This document shows, piece after piece, positions 53,570 to 63,105 of a stretch of 64,000 nucleotides of DNA. The stretch spans positions 124,001 through 188,000 of the forward strand of contig CAJQKV010000007.1 in assembly GCA_905479015.1 (NCBI GenBank). Reading direction: 5' to 3'. The stretch is from an uncultured Cyclobacteriaceae bacterium (GTDB lineage Bacteria; Bacteroidota; Bacteroidia; Cytophagales; Cyclobacteriaceae). A model generated the notes under the pieces. The model ran no database searches and was not told the origin of the DNA. It saw only the letters and a list, made by a program, of their open reading frames with translations. The translations under genes were made by a program, and so were the position numbers. The number at the start of each line of letters is the position of its first letter. Position 1 is the first letter of the stretch.

Positions 53570-54804
53570 CTCTAAAATCAATTACCCCTATTCTCATTTT
53601 TTTAATGGGTTGTACCGCTAAATCATTGCGTCAAGAAAAGGAGGTCCAATTTCAAGAAGTAGACGTCATCTCACTCTCTACAACTAACTATTCCGAAATA
53701 TCAACAGATGTAAAAGTGGAAGATGGACAATTTGATACGGCAAATCAGGGTTGGATCATTTTTGATTTGAACGTCCCTCAAGCGGGACGGTATCAAGTAA
53801 AAATTTATGGCTCCGGTCACTCCGATGCGACTGTTTATCTTGAAGATTATGTAGACAATAAAGAAGCAAGACACTACAAGATTACAGGCCAAATTCCCTT
53901 TGATAAAAACCTTGGTTATGGCCTTATAGATGGGAGTCCCTTGAATGCCGGTGCACATAAGATTAAATTACACATCAAGGGTGTGGCTAAGATTCAAAAA
54001 ATAACATTTGAATTGATGTCCATTCATGAATCCTCACCTCAAACCTATACCCAGCGCATGGAGGGTGAAGACTGGGCCATGGTCTGGTCTGATGAATTTA
54101 ATGGAACTGAGATAGATACCTCAAAATGGGTGTTCGATGTAGGCAATTGGGGGTGGGGAAATGACGAAATTCAATATTATACCAAGGCAAATCAAAAAAA
54201 TGCGAGAGTAAAAGAAGGAAACCTCATCATAGAGGCCCTTAAAGAAGCACAAACAAATATATGGACCTCGGCCCGTCTTACTACCAGAGGTAAAGTTTCC
54301 TTTTTGTATGGGAAAATAGAATTTAGAGCTCGTGTTCCCAACAAAAAAGGATATTGGGCCGCTGGATGGCTGTTAGGAGATAGCTATGTTGATGAGGGCT
54401 CTTGGCCATATTGTGGGGAAATAGATATTTTAGAGAATGTCGGTTATGAAATACATCCACTTTCGGGAGATGGTATCGCTCATCTATCCGTTCATACTCC
54501 TGCCTATTATTTTAAACGCAACAATCAGATAACCAGCACCACCCAGGTGACAGATATGGTCGGTAGTTTTCATACCTACACCATGGAGTGGAGTCCAAAT
54601 GAAATGTTAGGCCTTATTGATGGAGTGCCCTCTTATGTCTACGACAAAACAGCCAATGACCTAGAGTGGCCTTTTTATCAAGCACATAACTTGATTATTA
54701 ATTTGGCCATGGGTGGGAATTGGGGTGGTGCTCAAGGTATAGATCCTGATCTCACCTCTCAAAAACTAATCATAGATTATGTAAGGGTGTTCGAAAAAAG
54801 GTGA
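53566..54804 (+). CDS. GH16 beta-glucanase (laminarinase-like) lipoprotein with N-terminal CBM6-like domain
   Basis: 412 residues. Lipobox MGC at C16. Residues about 40-160 form a beta-sandwich similar to CBM6 modules (GWIIFDLNVPQAGRYQVKIY). The catalytic GH16 domain (about 165-412) begins WAMVWSDEFNGTEIDTSKW and holds the EIDILE active site: E285 nucleophile, D287, E290 acid/base. GH16 members of this type cleave beta-1,3-glucans such as laminarin. It overlaps the sugar porter gene by 4 nt. Confidence 0.9.
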   Translation: MTLKSITPILIFLMGCTAKSLRQEKEVQFQEVDVISLSTTNYSEISTDVKVEDGQFDTANQGWIIFDLNVPQAGRYQVKIYGSGHSDATVYLEDYVDNKEARHYKITGQIPFDKNLGYGLIDGSPLNAGAHKIKLHIKGVAKIQKITFELMSIHESSPQTYTQRMEGEDWAMVWSDEFNGTEIDTSKWVFDVGNWGWGNDEIQYYTKANQKNARVKEGNLIIEALKEAQTNIWTSARLTTRGKVSFLYGKIEFRARVPNKKGYWAAGWLLGDSYVDEGSWPYCGEIDILENVGYEIHPLSGDGIAHLSVHTPAYYFKRNNQITSTTQVTDMVGSFHTYTMEWSPNEMLGLIDGVPSYVYDKTANDLEWPFYQAHNLIINLAMGGNWGGAQGIDPDLTSQKLIIDYVRVFEKR

Positions 54805-54828
54805 TCCCCTAAACGCCTTGATATGTAC

Positions 54829-54853
54829 GAGTGTAATCATCATAATAACACTC
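54829..54853. terminator. Possible weak hairpin between the GH16 gene and the converging sigma-factor operon
   Basis: GAGTGT (54829-54834) and ACACTC (54848-54853) form a 6-bp stem with a 13-nt loop, followed by TTTATAA. The stem is short and the T-run is interrupted, so it is only a candidate. Confidence 0.25.
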
Positions 54854-54888
54854 TTTATAACGCTCTTTAATTGAATTCCTACTTCTGA

Positions 54889-56085
54889 TTACAGAATGAT
54901 CCCAAAGGAAAAAGCATTTAACTCAGGTCCGTTACCACTGGTGAAAACTTGATTTAAATCATAGTTAACAAAAAGATCCATTCCTTTCCAGCCAACTCTA
55001 CCTCTGAGTCCATAGCGCACATTACTCAAATAGAAGTTTCCATTGTCTTTTTCTTTATTTCTTAACTTATTGTCTTCTTTATACACATATTTTGAACGTC
55101 CATACATCCGATAGCCTAGGTAACCACCTACCCCTATTCGAAAGCCTATTTTTTTTGACCTATTCCATTTAAAACTACCTGCTTCATTCACGATGACCTT
55201 ACGCGTGCCTTGGGCAAAATCGAATAAAGGGACCAATGAAACATTCAAATAGCTCGCCACCAATTTGCTCTTAATAGGATCTATCTCCCTTATATTGACC
55301 GGTTGAGCAAATTTGACTTGGGTGGTAGCTTTAGTGATCTGATAACTTGGAGCTTCCAATTTCCAATTGTACCAGCTTAACCCTGCTCCCCATTCTAAAA
55401 ACAAAGAATTCTTAAGGTGGGTTTTATTGACCGAGGCCAATCCAAAATACCATGAGCCCCAGGGTTTAACCGAATAGCGGTCCTCAGCAAGACCATTGAG
55501 ACTTCCACCTTTATCTAACCAATTATTTAATCCCATTTCAATATTAAAATCATGAAGGGTGCCTCTATCTTGATCTTCTTCGTAACTATAACGCTTCAAA
55601 TCAGTAATCCATGGCTTTTTTTTATAATAGGTTCTCGAGGTTCGCGTGAAACCATTAATACTGTCGTAATGATATTGTTGCCCCCCTTCGAAATGCCAAT
55701 TTGAAAATTCATCTGCTAGATCATACCATTTATCTTCTAAACTTTGATCTTCTTTGAGTCCATCAATTTCAATAGTCACGTTACCCATTCGAATCTTAAA
55801 ATCCTTCCCACTTTCATAAATGAAGGTTGAATCCTTTAAATATCTATTACCAGAGTTGTTTGTTATATGATAATAATCTGGTAACTCCTTTCCACCTACA
55901 GCATTATTCAAATCCGAAACAATCTGATTGATGTTGTAATCATTGAGTTGTTTCAATTGTGCTCTGGTCTCAGCATAAATGATGATTTGGGTTTCATCCT
56001 CAAACTCTATAATCACCGTATCAGCGGTAGGATCGGCAAATAATGACAAAGGATAAGTCAAGATGCATAATAAGAAAAAGTGCAT
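54889..56085 (-). CDS. Probable outer-membrane beta-barrel protein of the ECF operon
   Basis: 398 residues from the ATG at 56085, which starts a good signal peptide (MHFFLLCILTYPLSLFADP); the frame is open to 56124 and overlaps the anti-sigma gene if used from there. The C-terminal half has alternating strand patterns (KSLFL-like NSLFLEWGAGLSWYNWKL, GFRIGVGGYLGYRMYG, VGWKGMDLFVNYDLNQVF) typical of an outer-membrane barrel with a short terminal strand. Function unknown. Coupled to the sigma/anti-sigma pair, so it is a likely regulon member. Confidence 0.7.
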   Translation of the reverse strand: MHFFLLCILTYPLSLFADPTADTVIIEFEDETQIIIYAETRAQLKQLNDYNINQIVSDLNNAVGGKELPDYYHITNNSGNRYLKDSTFIYESGKDFKIRMGNVTIEIDGLKEDQSLEDKWYDLADEFSNWHFEGGQQYHYDSINGFTRTSRTYYKKKPWITDLKRYSYEEDQDRGTLHDFNIEMGLNNWLDKGGSLNGLAEDRYSVKPWGSWYFGLASVNKTHLKNSLFLEWGAGLSWYNWKLEAPSYQITKATTQVKFAQPVNIREIDPIKSKLVASYLNVSLVPLFDFAQGTRKVIVNEAGSFKWNRSKKIGFRIGVGGYLGYRMYGRSKYVYKEDNKLRNKEKDNGNFYLSNVRYGLRGRVGWKGMDLFVNYDLNQVFTSGNGPELNAFSFGIIL

Positions 56086-56107
56086 AATATATGGAGGTGT
56101 TATATAA

Positions 56108-56737
56108 TCAATCATTTTTAGCAATCATTTTTTCAAACTGCAAAAAGTTGTTTTTTGCCGCTCTTAAGTCTCCAATGATATCGGCAGGAGCCTTGTTTCT
56201 CGCATATTTTAAAATCTTGGCGAGTGTCTTTCTTTGTGATTCCTTTTTACTCATAACTACATCATCAGAACCTATCAAATAGGCCAATTGAATCGAGAAT
56301 TTGGGCTCCGAAACCGCGATAGGTTCAAAAGATTTTGACTTCAGTGAGATCATTACCTTTGCTGAGCGCTCAGCATGATCATCCTCAAGGATTTCAGGTG
56401 ACTTAGCCAGCTTAATAAGGTCCATCTTCGGAATAATTACGGGAACTTCAGATTCTTTATTCACTTCTAATTCAGGGATGGCCTTGGGTAGTTCTGAATT
56501 AAATGCATTTTTAACCGCCAGCACTGGTTCGGTTGATGATTCAGACATTGTTTGAACCAATATAAAAGTGAAGATGCAGAGCAGTGAAACAGCCGCGGCG
56601 CTCGCCATCCAAAAATGATGATTGTTATTTTGATCGATTTTCTCGGCCACTTGATCCCAACTATTTGATTTAGGCGTGAGTTCAAAATTGTCCACACCAT
56701 TCTTAAACTTACGATCGATTTCATTAGATGATTTCAT
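56108..56737 (-). CDS. Probable transmembrane anti-sigma factor
   Basis: 209 residues. A cytoplasmic N-terminal part (about 1-42, with DNFELTPKSNSWDQVAEKID) is followed by a single transmembrane helix (about 43-62, ASAAAVSLLCIFTFILVQ) and a periplasmic part. The arrangement and its 14-nt overlap with the ECF sigma gene fit an anti-sigma factor; no zinc-finger HxxxCxxC motif is present, as is common in Bacteroidota. Confidence 0.65.
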   Translation of the reverse strand: MKSSNEIDRKFKNGVDNFELTPKSNSWDQVAEKIDQNNNHHFWMASAAAVSLLCIFTFILVQTMSESSTEPVLAVKNAFNSELPKAIPELEVNKESEVPVIIPKMDLIKLAKSPEILEDDHAERSAKVMISLKSKSFEPIAVSEPKFSIQLAYLIGSDDVVMSKKESQRKTLAKILKYARNKAPADIIGDLRAAKNNFLQFEKMIAKND

Positions 56738-57308
56738 TGCGATGGTTTTTAGGTTTCTGGATATTTAATGCTACCAATCTCTTCTGCAAAAAACTTCTGG
56801 CTCGACTTAACTGTGATTTCGATGTATTCACGCTTATTTGAAGCATCTCGGCAACCTCAGCATGTGAATATCCCTCTATAGCATATAGGTTAAATACACT
56901 ACGGTAACCTAAAGGAAGAGACTGAATCAATCCAACAAGTACTTCAGAATCAATGGAATCTTCCGGCCAATGGCCCGCGATTTTTTCCTCATAAGTATCA
57001 AGAGAAGTTTCTAGTAAGGTCATCTTTTTTGTTTTTCTCAAGTACATTAAGCATTCATTGATCATGATGCGTCTGACCCAAGCCTCAAAAGGACTATCAC
57101 CTTTATATTGATCAATTTTATTAAAAACTTTAACCATTCCCCCAATCATGATGTGTTCAGCCTCAGACCGATCGGCTATGTATCGAAAGCAAATGCCGAG
57201 CATTCTAGGTGCTAACTTTTCAAAAAGCTTGTTTTGAGCCGTTTTATCCTTGTTTTTGCATTTCAACAAGATTTCATCAAGAACAATTGATTTTTGGATC
57301 AACAACAT
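56724..57308 (-). CDS. ECF-type RNA polymerase sigma-70 factor
   Basis: 194 residues. Region 2 (about 28-95) includes MLGICFRYIADRSEAEHIM and GDSPFEAWVRRIMINECLMY; region 4 (about 128-185) includes LPLGYRSVFNLYAIEGYSHA and the helix-turn-helix EVAEMLQISVNTSKSQLSRAR. It directs RNA polymerase to extracytoplasmic-stress-type promoters. It heads an operon with a probable anti-sigma factor and an outer-membrane protein. Confidence 0.92.
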   Translation of the reverse strand: MLLIQKSIVLDEILLKCKNKDKTAQNKLFEKLAPRMLGICFRYIADRSEAEHIMIGGMVKVFNKIDQYKGDSPFEAWVRRIMINECLMYLRKTKKMTLLETSLDTYEEKIAGHWPEDSIDSEVLVGLIQSLPLGYRSVFNLYAIEGYSHAEVAEMLQISVNTSKSQLSRARSFLQKRLVALNIQKPKNHRNEII

Positions 57309-57685
57309 TAATATTTAAGGTTACAATAAGGGGATGCCACATGAAGCAATAAAGTTGCACGGAGACAAAGTTAATTATTAATTGAAGAGAAAAATTAGGC
57401 TTTAATTAGATTAGAGCAGTTCCAAAAAGGCCATTGGTTTGGCTGAGTAACCTATAATAATACATGATCTATTATTATTCCATTTTGAGTATTTATTATT
57501 TCATAAATTACGCTGCATGCATAACAATTTTATCTAACTTTAAGTTTAATAACTCTTGTATCCCTATCGCTTATTTGGTGGTAGACTATCTGGTACGATG
57601 GAGCAACTTATTATTAAAATATTAAATCCTTGTAAGGCTATTTTGTGTTTGCTAGTAGTTTTTTACAAGTCATATATGTAAATTC
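57309..57685. other. Divergent intergenic region between the sigma-factor and beta-oxidation operons
   Basis: 377 nt, AT-rich, carrying the promoters of both operons. I found no exact TAnnTTTG element at a convincing distance; a near match CTATTTTG occurs around 57640-57647. No small gene or hairpin of note. Confidence 0.4.
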
Positions 57686-59527
57686 ATGGAAGACCCCTTA
57701 ACCCAAAAAATGAATACTAACCCGCCTCGTTCCCGCCTGACTGGGGGCGGATTCATAGTGGATGATGCCACCCCTGATGATATTTTCATCTCAGAAGAAT
57801 TTACGGAGGAACAATTAATGATCAAAGAGATGGTCATTGATTTTTGCGTTCAAAATATCCAAGAGCCTTTCTTTAAAAATGGCAGAGAGTTAGAGGCAAC
57901 CCTTCCAGAAGATCGTAATAAAATCTTAGCGCTGCTAAAAAAGGCGGGTGACCTAGGTCTTTGTGGCATCAGTATTTCGGAAGCCTACGGAGGTATGGGT
58001 CTTGATTTCAATACCGGTATCTTGTTCAATGAAGCTTTGGCTTCGGGTTTTGCCTTTGCTACCACCCTAGGTGCACAAACCTCCATAGGGTCCCTACCCA
58101 TTTATTATTACGGGAATGAACAACAAAAACAACAATATTTACCCGGTATCGCCAGCGGAAAATTAATCGCCTCTTATGCATTAACCGAGCCCAATTCGGG
58201 ATCAGATGCCAATTCAGCAAGAACAAAAGCCGTGCTCTCTGCCGATGGAACTTCTTACAGTCTCAATGGTCAGAAAATTTGGATCACCAATGGTGGCTTT
58301 GCCGATGTCTATATTGTATTTGCAAAAATAGAAGACGATAAAAATTTATCCGCATTTATTGTGGAACGAAATTATCCCGGATTCAGTGTCGGAGAAGAAG
58401 CGAAAAAAATGGGAATCAAAGCCTCCTCTACGGTACAAATATTTTTTGATAATTGTATTGTCCCTTCTCAAAACTTATTGGGAGATCGAGAAGCAGGCTT
58501 TAAAATGGCTCTAAATATCCTCAATACAGGAAGAATTAAAATTGCTTCGGGTGGCGTGGGGGCAGGCAAGTTCTCTGTGACTAGAGGTATTGAATATGCC
58601 CTAAAACGTCAGCAGTTTGATCAACCGATAGCTAATTTTGGAGCAATCAAGCAGAAGATTGGAACTATCATCACTCAGACCTATGCCCTAGAGGCAGCCG
58701 TCTATCGGACGGGTAAAAATGTAGATGAAAAAATAAATGCCCTAGTTAAAAATGGCGTAAACGATGGGGCATCCAAACTCAACGGTGTCAAAGAGTTTGC
58801 CATTGAATGTGCCATTTTAAAAGTTGTGGGTGCCGACTTAGCGTGTTACGCTACAGATGAAGTCATGCAAATACATGGCGGTATGGGATATGCGGCAGAG
58901 TTAGGTCTAGAAATGGCTTACAGAGATTCTCGAATCACTAAAATATACGAGGGTACCAATGACATCAATGGCATGCTTTCGGTCGCCGAACTGATCAAAA
59001 AAGGATTAAAAACAAAAGAAATTGATCTCAATGGCGCGGGTAAAAAAATACCCTTCATGGTCCTTTTTGAACATTTCCGTTGGGGCAAAGGCCTCCATTG
59101 GAAACGAGAACAAAGATTGATTAAAGGTCTAAAAAACACCTTTTTATTAATTTTAGGCGCTGCTGGTCAAAGGCTAAAACAAGACCTTATCAAAGAACAG
59201 GAAATTATTCTGAACCTCTCTTCGATATTGGCAGAAGCTTATGTGGCAGAAAGCGTCTATTTAAAAGTTCGAAAGTTGGCCTCCTCTAATCAGGACATTG
59301 CTGATTTATCTATTCAAGAAAAAATAGCTCAACTCTATCTCTATAAATCACTGAATAAAGTACAAAATGAAGCCAAAGAAGCCATCGACAGCTTCGCTTC
59401 TGGATTTGAAAAGCGTATCTTGAACTACTTTGTGGGCAAACTTCTGCCACCCTATCTACAGAATCCAAAAGCTTTAAGTAGAGAAATTACCGATCATGCT
59501 TTAATACAAAAAAAATATCCCTTCTGA
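57686..59527 (+). CDS. Acyl-CoA dehydrogenase (long, VLCAD-like form)
   Basis: 613 residues, longer than the common 380-residue type because of a C-terminal helical extension (about 450-613), as in very-long-chain/ACAD9-like enzymes. FAD- and substrate-binding motifs: ALTEPNSGSDANSARTKAV and IWITNGGFADVYIVFA; the catalytic glutamate is in KIYEGTNDINGML. Oxidises acyl-CoA to trans-2-enoyl-CoA in beta-oxidation. It is first in an operon with thiolase and the hydratase/dehydrogenase genes, with gaps of 48 and 27 nt. Confidence 0.92.
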   Translation: MEDPLTQKMNTNPPRSRLTGGGFIVDDATPDDIFISEEFTEEQLMIKEMVIDFCVQNIQEPFFKNGRELEATLPEDRNKILALLKKAGDLGLCGISISEAYGGMGLDFNTGILFNEALASGFAFATTLGAQTSIGSLPIYYYGNEQQKQQYLPGIASGKLIASYALTEPNSGSDANSARTKAVLSADGTSYSLNGQKIWITNGGFADVYIVFAKIEDDKNLSAFIVERNYPGFSVGEEAKKMGIKASSTVQIFFDNCIVPSQNLLGDREAGFKMALNILNTGRIKIASGGVGAGKFSVTRGIEYALKRQQFDQPIANFGAIKQKIGTIITQTYALEAAVYRTGKNVDEKINALVKNGVNDGASKLNGVKEFAIECAILKVVGADLACYATDEVMQIHGGMGYAAELGLEMAYRDSRITKIYEGTNDINGMLSVAELIKKGLKTKEIDLNGAGKKIPFMVLFEHFRWGKGLHWKREQRLIKGLKNTFLLILGAAGQRLKQDLIKEQEIILNLSSILAEAYVAESVYLKVRKLASSNQDIADLSIQEKIAQLYLYKSLNKVQNEAKEAIDSFASGFEKRILNYFVGKLLPPYLQNPKALSREITDHALIQKKYPF

Positions 59528-59575
59528 TATGTTTAAAAAGTTGAATTATTTTAAATTAATTAAAAAATTAGCATC

Positions 59576-60865
59576 ATGAACCCACTGCACAAGGTAGTTA
59601 TTATCGAAGGTTGCCGAACACCCTTTCTCCGTTCAGGTACCGATTATATGGATTTACTCTCCTATCAATTGGGTGGTTTTGCCATCAAAGGTTTATTGAA
59701 AAAAACAGGCATCGATCCTCAATTAATAGACGGAGTGGTCTTAGGTAATGTCATTGCCAATGTAAAAACCCCCAATGTCGCTAGAGAAGCTGCATTGGTG
59801 GCTGGAATACCCCAAAAAGTACCTTGCCGGACCGTTTCTCAAGCCTGTATTTCTGCCAATAGAGCGATTGCAGACGCCTGTCAAGAAATCATGACGGGGC
59901 AAGCGGATATTATGATTGCAGGAGGTATTGATCATACCTCGGATGCGCCCATACAGTTCCCAAGGAAAATGCGTAAAAAATTATTCCTTGCTCAAAAACT
60001 CAAAGGATTGGGCGATGGTCTCAAATTTCTAACCGGCCTGCGTTTCTCAGACTTTATACCTGAAAGACCAGCCATAGCTGAATATACCACCAACAAAGCC
60101 ATGGGTGCCGATTGTGATATCATGGCAGCAAGGTTTGGAATTCCAAGAGCCGAGCAAGATGCTTATGCAGTAAGATCCCATCAAATGGCTGCTCAAGCCC
60201 AAGAAAAAGGATTTTTAACTGAGGAAATGGTAAGCGTAAAGCTTCCACCAAAATTCAAAGAGATTCAGACCGATAATGGAATAAGAGTAGATAGTAAAAT
60301 TGAAAAATTGGCTCGTTTACGTCCTGCTTTCGATAAAAAATTCGGAACACTCACGGCAGCAAATTCTTCATTTCTCACAGATGGTGCCAGCGCCGTACTC
60401 TTAATGTCGGAGGAAAAGGCCAAAGCCTTAGGATTTATTCCAAAAGCAGAAGTTGTGGATTATGTATTTACGGGACAACGTTTAGAGGATGAACTCCTTC
60501 TAGGACCCGCTTATGCGGTTTCAAAATTATTGGACCGCCAAAAAATGACCTTTAACGACATAGACGTCATCGAATTTCATGAAGCTTTTGCCGGTCAAAT
60601 ATTATCTAATTTAAAGGCCTTAGCGTCTGAGGATTTTGCCGTTAATGAACTTGGACTAAAAAAAGCTTTGGGTGAAGTCCCAATGGAAAAGTTCAACCTA
60701 TGGGGAGGTTCGCTATCTATTGGACATCCTTTTGGTGCTACAGGCGGTAGATTATTAACTACCACATGTAATAGGTTAAAACATGAAAAAGGAACTTATG
60801 GCCTCCTCGCGGCTTGCGCTGCGGGTGCTCATGGTCATGCCATGCTCATAAAAACCTTATCATAA
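59576..60865 (+). CDS. Acetyl-CoA C-acyltransferase (3-ketoacyl-CoA thiolase, FadI/FadA type)
   Basis: 429 residues of the thiolase family. The acylated cysteine is in TVSQACISANRAIADAC, the second active-site residue pair in GGSLSIGHPFGATGGRLL and the catalytic C in AACAAGAHGHAML. Cleaves 3-ketoacyl-CoA to acetyl-CoA and a shortened acyl-CoA. Between the acyl-CoA dehydrogenase and the bifunctional enzyme genes, so together they form a full beta-oxidation spiral. Confidence 0.93.
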   Translation: MNPLHKVVIIEGCRTPFLRSGTDYMDLLSYQLGGFAIKGLLKKTGIDPQLIDGVVLGNVIANVKTPNVAREAALVAGIPQKVPCRTVSQACISANRAIADACQEIMTGQADIMIAGGIDHTSDAPIQFPRKMRKKLFLAQKLKGLGDGLKFLTGLRFSDFIPERPAIAEYTTNKAMGADCDIMAARFGIPRAEQDAYAVRSHQMAAQAQEKGFLTEEMVSVKLPPKFKEIQTDNGIRVDSKIEKLARLRPAFDKKFGTLTAANSSFLTDGASAVLLMSEEKAKALGFIPKAEVVDYVFTGQRLEDELLLGPAYAVSKLLDRQKMTFNDIDVIEFHEAFAGQILSNLKALASEDFAVNELGLKKALGEVPMEKFNLWGGSLSIGHPFGATGGRLLTTTCNRLKHEKGTYGLLAACAAGAHGHAMLIKTLS

Positions 60866-60892
60866 ATTTCAAACGTTCTCATTAAAAATATC

Positions 60893-63010
60893 ATGACTAT
60901 GAAGTTAGAAGATTTTGTTACCGTTGACGTTCAAGAAAACATCGCAGTATGTACCCTCGATCATCAACATGAAAAAATGAATGTTGTTTCTCCAGGTGTC
61001 ATTGGCATTTTTGAAACCTTGGGGAATCAACTGATCGAAGATGATCAAATACACGCCGTCATCTTTATCAGTGGTAAAAAAGATTTTATGGCAGGGGCTG
61101 ATATTAAATCTTTTCAAATTGAAAAAGAAGGCGATTTCAGACCTTTTCAAGCCAAAGGTCATGCCTCATTAGACCGTATTGAACATTCGAAAAAGCCTTT
61201 TATCGCTGCCATTAATGGGGCTTGTGTCGGTTTAGGTACCGAAATCGCCCTGGCTTGTCAAGGACGGATTGCTACTCTTGCTACACATACTAAAATGGGC
61301 TTGCCTGAAGTCCAAATAGGCCTACTCCCGGGTGGTGGAGGTACCCAGCGCTTGCCCCGCCTGATAGGTATTCAAAAAGCATTAGACATGATGCTGACTG
61401 GCAAAACTTTGAATGCTTTCAGAGCTAAAAAAATAGGCCTAATTGATGAGATCACTGATGAGGGCAAGCTACTTCAAGCCGCCTTGGTGATGGCAAAAAA
61501 ACTCATCCAGCAACCTATCGTACGTAAATCCAAACTACCATTAAGTTCCAAAATATTGGAAAGTGCCCTAGGAAGAGGTCTTTTATTCAAGCAGGCCCGA
61601 AAAATGGCCTTAAAGCAGTCTCAAGGAAATTATCCTGCTATTCCTGCCATTATAGATTGCGTCGAGACCAGTTATAAAAAAGGGCTCAAGGCTGGATATG
61701 AAAAAGAACTCGAAGGATTTGAACGTTTGATGTTGACTCCTGAAAGTGCGGCTTTACGTGCCCTCTTTTTTGGTATGTCCAACAATAAAAAAAATCCTTA
61801 CACGGGTGCTAAACCCCTGAAGAAATTAGGGATGATAGGTGCGGGTTTCATGGGTGCGGGTATTGCTGAAATCAGCGCCACCCGAGGAATTGATGTCTTG
61901 CTCAAAGATATCAATGCCGATATGCTGAGCAATGCCTCTCGCCAGATTTGGAAAAGCATCAGTAAAAAGTTGGGTTTTAAAAGCATCACTAAACTCCAAG
62001 CCGAACAACAAATAGGTCGGGTCCAGGGACAATTAACTTATGACAACTATGATAAAGTTGATGTAGTCATCGAAGCAGTACTTGAACGGATGGATGTCAA
62101 GAAGCAAGTCATTGAAGATATTCAAAAACATTGCAAAGAAGATGTAATCATCGCCTCCAATACCTCTTCGCTCTCTGTCACTGAAATGTCCCAATATGCA
62201 AAAAACCCTGCACAAGTGATTGGCATGCATTATTTTTCACCTGTGCCTAAAATGCCCCTATTGGAAATTGTCAAAACGGATACAACCGCAGATTGGGTCA
62301 TTGCCTCTTGCTATGATATGGGCATTAAACAAGGGAAAACCTGTATTGTGGTCAAGGATGGTTCTGGATTTTATGTCAACAGAATATTGGCACCCTATAC
62401 TAACGAATGCCTCCTCATGTTAGACGAGGGTCTCGCAATCGAAACGGTAGATCGATCATTAAAGAAAAAAGGATTCCCCGTTGGCCCCATTTCTCTACTC
62501 GATGAAGTGGGTTTAGATATTGCCGCACATGTTACGGAAAGTTCGAAGAAAAATGTAGCTGGAAGAGCCGGTTTTGAAGTTTCTGAAGCTGTTATTGAAA
62601 TGAATGCAGCAGGTAGAAAAGGCCGTAAAAATAAGAAAGGATTCTTTTGCTATGATGTCAAAGGAAAAAAGACAGGAGTCGATGCAACGGCCTACAACTT
62701 CTTTAAAGGAAAAGGGAATCAATCCCTGCCTATAGTAGACATCCAAGATCGGGCGGTCTTCCTTATGTTAAATGAGGCAGTACTTTGCTTAGAAGAAGGG
62801 ATCATTGCGAATCCCACAGATGGCGATTTAGGCGCTGTATTTGGCATTGGATTTTTGCCTTTTACAGGAGGACCCTTTCGAGCATTAGATACCTGGGGCA
62901 TCGCTCCTGTTGTAGCGCGTATGGAAGACTTCAGAAGCACCTATGGTGAGCGCTTTGCTCCTGCCAAGACTTTGATTAAAATGGCTAAAGATGGGAGTAC
63001 TTTTCATTAA
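60893..63010 (+). CDS. Bifunctional enoyl-CoA hydratase/3-hydroxyacyl-CoA dehydrogenase (FadJ-like)
   Basis: 705 residues. N-terminal crotonase domain (about 1-200) with the oxyanion-hole segments [10 protein letters not shown] and [16 protein letters not shown], plus [20 protein letters not shown] (both catalytic Glu). The 3-hydroxyacyl-CoA dehydrogenase domains follow (about 310-700), with NAD motif [15 protein letters not shown] and active-site His in [15 protein letters not shown]. Two steps of beta-oxidation in one chain; last gene of the operon. Confidence 0.94.
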   Translation: MTMKLEDFVTVDVQENIAVCTLDHQHEKMNVVSPGVIGIFETLGNQLIEDDQIHAVIFISGKKDFMAGADIKSFQIEKEGDFRPFQAKGHASLDRIEHSKKPFIAAINGACVGLGTEIALACQGRIATLATHTKMGLPEVQIGLLPGGGGTQRLPRLIGIQKALDMMLTGKTLNAFRAKKIGLIDEITDEGKLLQAALVMAKKLIQQPIVRKSKLPLSSKILESALGRGLLFKQARKMALKQSQGNYPAIPAIIDCVETSYKKGLKAGYEKELEGFERLMLTPESAALRALFFGMSNNKKNPYTGAKPLKKLGMIGAGFMGAGIAEISATRGIDVLLKDINADMLSNASRQIWKSISKKLGFKSITKLQAEQQIGRVQGQLTYDNYDKVDVVIEAVLERMDVKKQVIEDIQKHCKEDVIIASNTSSLSVTEMSQYAKNPAQVIGMHYFSPVPKMPLLEIVKTDTTADWVIASCYDMGIKQGKTCIVVKDGSGFYVNRILAPYTNECLLMLDEGLAIETVDRSLKKKGFPVGPISLLDEVGLDIAAHVTESSKKNVAGRAGFEVSEAVIEMNAAGRKGRKNKKGFFCYDVKGKKTGVDATAYNFFKGKGNQSLPIVDIQDRAVFLMLNEAVLCLEEGIIANPTDGDLGAVFGIGFLPFTGGPFRALDTWGIAPVVARMEDFRSTYGERFAPAKTLIKMAKDGSTFH

Positions 63011-63105
63011 TCAGTATCGTCATTGGTTTGAAATATTTATGGATTAGTATGCAGTAAGGAACGTTTAGGCTTTTTATTTCTGTCAAAAGTTTAAAAAACC
63101 ACTCA

